Below, piece by piece: positions 5,022 through 5,754 of a stretch of 5,754 bases of DNA; the first letter of the stretch is position 1; each line of letters begins with the position of its first letter. Made by a program: the position numbers and the translations under genes. This DNA is from Nitrososphaeraceae archaeon (lineage in GTDB: Archaea; Thermoproteota; Nitrososphaeria; Nitrososphaerales; Nitrososphaeraceae): contig JAICQW010000116.1 in NCBI GenBank assembly GCA_025937665.1, positions 1 through 5,754 on the forward strand, given 5' to 3'. Under the pieces are notes generated by a model. That model was given only the letters and a program-made list of their open reading frames with translations, ran no database searches and was not told the origin of the DNA.

Positions 5022-5754
5022 ACGAGTAAAATAAGCATTATTGGTTCTGGTGTAGTAGGAAGTGCAACGGGTCAGGGATTTCATAAGCTAGGTCATGAGG
5101 TAATTTTTTATGACATTTCAAAGGATAGGCTTAGAACTTTAAAGAATAATGGATACAAGGTTGCCGACAATCTGAGTGATGCAATGTCACAAACAGATAT
5201 TTCATTTGTATGTGTTAATACTCCAACTCATAATTCCCAGCAAGACCTTTCACAAATACTTTCTGTGCTATATCAACTTGCAAACTATCTGAATTCAACC
5301 GATAAACGTCATATGCTGGTGTTCAGGAGCACAATGTTGCCTGGTACCATGCGCAGTGTAGTGTTAAACTATCTCGAGAAGAACTGTATTAAAAAGAGAG
5401 GAGTCGACTATGAAGTTGCCTACAATCCAGAGTTTCTGAGACAGATTTCTGCGTTGGAAGATTTCTTCAAGCCAGACAGAGCAATAATTGGAGATGAGGG
5501 CAGTAGTGAATTGTCAAATTTGCTAGTCGATATATACAAACCTTTGACAAAAAATATCATCACCACCTCATTTGAAGCCGCAGAGCTCATCAAGTATGCA
5601 TCAAATTGCTTTTTGTCATTAAAGATTTCATTCTTTAATGAAATAGGATTGATTTGCAAACATTTGGGAATAGACGACAAGGTTGTGAGTTTGGGCGTAT
5701 CGTTGGATAAAAGAATTGGCAAATATGGTACTGAATTTGGAAGACCATTTGATG
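5022..5754 (+). CDS. UDP-glucose/GDP-mannose dehydrogenase family protein, 3'-truncated
   Basis: An NAD-dependent four-electron dehydrogenase that oxidises C6 of a nucleotide sugar to a uronic acid, most likely UDP-glucose to UDP-glucuronate. The frame runs uninterrupted to the right edge (244 complete codons). Numbered from the ACG, it shows the Rossmann motif GSGVVG (8-13) with Asp31 at the end of strand 2, FVCVNTPT, RSTMLPGT (the STxxPGT loop), NPEFLRQ with Glu137, and ELIKYASNCFLS with catalytic-type Lys191 and Asn195, four residues apart as in characterised UDP-glucose dehydrogenases. The window ends at GRPFD, apparently just before the expected CxPKD segment with the nucleophilic Cys. 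The frame has no ATG, GTG or TTG between the upstream stop (4992-4994) and an ATG near 5185 that would remove the nucleotide-binding fold. ACG at 5022 is at the expected position (M-SKISIIGSG). The gene is divergent from the hyaluronan synthase-like gene, whose donor it may supply. UDP-GlcNAc, UDP-ManNAc or GDP-mannose are alternative substrates. Confidence 0.9.

Noticed and set aside
5420..5722. A 100-codon - strand open frame inside the dehydrogenase gene
   Set aside because: The + strand frame here encodes the conserved NPEFL and ELIKYASN motifs, so this is a shadow.

Overview
The window looks like chromosomal DNA from an AT-rich archaeon. The best guess is an ammonia-oxidising-type Thaumarchaeote (Nitrososphaeria), possibly a low-GC soil lineage of the Nitrosocosmicus kind. 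The archaeal character is seen directly: an A/T-rich TATA box with a purine-rich element just upstream, few Shine-Dalgarno sites, genes packed end to start, TTG and GTG starts, and an archaeal-length HisF. The genus-level guess rests on remembered family resemblance and was not searched.

Left two thirds (2-3300, + strand): the end of a histidine biosynthesis operon. The order is a HAD-family phosphatase (5' end outside the window), hisB, hisH, hisA, hisF. Gaps are 7 bp, 0 bp, a 1-bp TAATG overlap and a second 1-bp TAATG overlap, so the genes are very probably co-transcribed and translationally coupled. HisA isomerises ProFAR to PRFAR. HisH supplies ammonia from glutamine to HisF, which makes imidazole glycerol phosphate (IGP) and AICAR. 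HisB dehydrates IGP. The HAD protein is a good candidate for the histidinol-phosphate phosphatase that acts later in the pathway. No hisI or hisE follows hisF.

Right third (3389-5754): a polysaccharide module. A membrane-embedded family 2 glycosyltransferase of hyaluronan-synthase/cellulose-synthase architecture lies on the - strand, converging on hisF. Divergent from it, on the + strand, is a UDP-glucose/GDP-mannose dehydrogenase-family gene cut by the right edge. Together they suggest synthesis and export of a uronic-acid-containing surface polymer: the dehydrogenase makes the UDP-uronic acid and the synthase polymerises and extrudes it.

The 169-bp divergent promoter region has a clear TATA box for the dehydrogenase, a weaker one for the glycosyltransferase and an 8-bp inverted repeat. 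The oddest point is that the dehydrogenase frame has no ATG, GTG or TTG at its expected start; the codon in that position is ACG. No mobile element, CRISPR array, tRNA or rRNA was seen, and no gene-free stretch exceeds 300 bases. The window is mostly ordinary housekeeping DNA, and I saw nothing that I would call a new biological system.
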